Of a DNA stretch of 64,000 nucleotides, positions 63,500-64,000 are shown piece after piece. The position numbers and the translations under genes are program-made. The DNA lies in the NCBI RefSeq assembly GCF_003286125.1, contig NZ_QMED01000001.1, positions 391,183-455,182 on the forward strand, in the 5' to 3' direction. Position 1 is the stretch's first letter. The number at the start of each line of letters is the position of its first letter. The stretch is from Algibacillus agarilyticus (GTDB lineage: Bacteria; Pseudomonadota; Gammaproteobacteria; Enterobacterales; Alteromonadaceae). The notes below the pieces were generated by a model. It saw only the letters and a program-made list of their open reading frames with translations, searched no databases and had not been told where the DNA came from.

Positions 63500-64000
63500 A
63501 TGAAAGTTTTTAATCCTACTGATTTTGCCGCCCTTATCGCTATCGATTGGGCAGATCGTAAACACGACGTTTGTGAACTCGAACAGAAAAGCGACAAACC
63601 CATTTTTACCGTTATTTCCTCAAAACCAGAAGCTATTAATGCTTGGGCGAATACTTTAAAACAAAAATATAATGGTCAACCCGTTGCTGTCGCTTGTGAA
63701 TTAAAAAAAGGCCCTTTAATTTATGCGCTCAGTAAATTTCAGCATATCGTATTGTTTACTATAAACCCCTCTACCGTAGCAAAATACCGAAAGGCATTTA
63801 CACTCAGTGGGGCTAAAGACGATCCAACAGACGCGGCTATCCAATTAGAAATATTACAGCAGCATATGCCTAAATTGAGCGTCATTACACCCGATACCGA
63901 AAGTGTCAGGTCGCTTGCCCAACTGGTTGAATATCGTCGTAAACTCGTGCAAGACCGTGTAGATTTAACAAATAAAATCACCACAACGTTGAAGAATTAT
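63500..64000 (+). CDS. IS110-family transposase, N-terminal part (runs off right edge)
   Basis: 167 codons visible from ATG 63500 (GGAGG at 63489-63493). The DEDD/RuvC-like catalytic domain is apparent: first Asp in LIAIDWADRKHDVCELE, Glu in VAVACELKKGPLIYAL, and the Asp pair in GAKDDPTDAAIQLEIL. A coiled-coil stretch (LVEYRRKLVQDRVDLTNKI) follows as usual. The serine-containing C-terminal Tnp domain lies beyond the window. Intact as far as visible. Confidence 0.92.
   Translation, partial: MKVFNPTDFAALIAIDWADRKHDVCELEQKSDKPIFTVISSKPEAINAWANTLKQKYNGQPVAVACELKKGPLIYALSKFQHIVLFTINPSTVAKYRKAFTLSGAKDDPTDAAIQLEILQQHMPKLSVITPDTESVRSLAQLVEYRRKLVQDRVDLTNKITTTLKNY

Overview
The window is AT-rich, gene-dense chromosomal DNA from a marine-type gammaproteobacterium. 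The flagellar FlrB/FlrC branch, the hisS-ispG-rodZ-pilF-rlmN-ndk and bamB-yfgM neighbourhoods, an ECF sigma/DUF3379 pair, PilVWX/E pilins and polysaccharide-directed lipoproteins together point to Alteromonadales (an Alteromonas/Catenovulum-like lineage). That placement is inference from gene content; no rRNA is present.

Layout. (1) 1-10,854, minus strand: flagellar basal-body and export operon fliE-F-G-H-I-J-K (fliK runs off the left edge), preceded by the regulators flrB-flrC, with a sigma54-type promoter in front of fliE. (2) 11-24 kb: mostly housekeeping (MASE1/CHASE hybrid kinase, PII protein, nadE, a lone FimT-like pilin, lpxH, ppiB, cysS, a periplasmic binding-like protein, der, a putative outer-membrane barrel). 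(3) 23.8-31.8 kb, minus strand: bamB-yfgM-hisS-ispG-rodZ-pilF-rlmN, then ndk. (4) 32-39 kb: small mechanosensitive channel, DUF481 porin-like protein, ECF sigma factor with putative anti-sigma, patatin-like phospholipase, EAL-HDOD protein. (5) 39.7-55.6 kb: pullulanase-type lipoprotein, minor pilin operon pilV-W-X-E without pilY1 and with a divergent fimT/fimU, LacI regulator, Gfo/Idh/MocA oxidoreductase, and a 2284-residue lipoprotein with six ~195-residue repeats, a GH30 domain and a glucoamylase-like C-terminal domain. (6) 56.3-59.3 kb: a three-part fusion (DoxX-like membrane domain, NDH-2-like flavoprotein domain, cyclic-nucleotide-binding domain) with an overlapping small periplasmic protein. 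(7) 59.4-63.3 kb, minus strand: an array of VCR-like integron attC sites with six cassette genes, one only 42 codons long. No integrase is visible. (8) From about 63.26 kb an IS110-family element enters on the plus strand and runs off the right edge.

The intergenic spaces carry several repeat families. One is a ~129-bp imperfect-palindrome element (four copies); two copies are enlarged by ~47-49-bp modules, each holding a hairpin with invariant ATGGAT core and different but self-complementary arms. A 321-bp element with inverted ends has a 50-bp internally deleted relative. There is also a 21-bp palindrome family and a (5+5)-unit octamer tandem repeat.

The points I rate most worth a second look are: the GH30 domain whose two expected catalytic glutamates read as Gln and Asp; the DoxX/NDH-2/cNMP fusion; the cassette array with its collapsed attC, microprotein and flanking IS110; and the nested ATGGAT hairpin modules.
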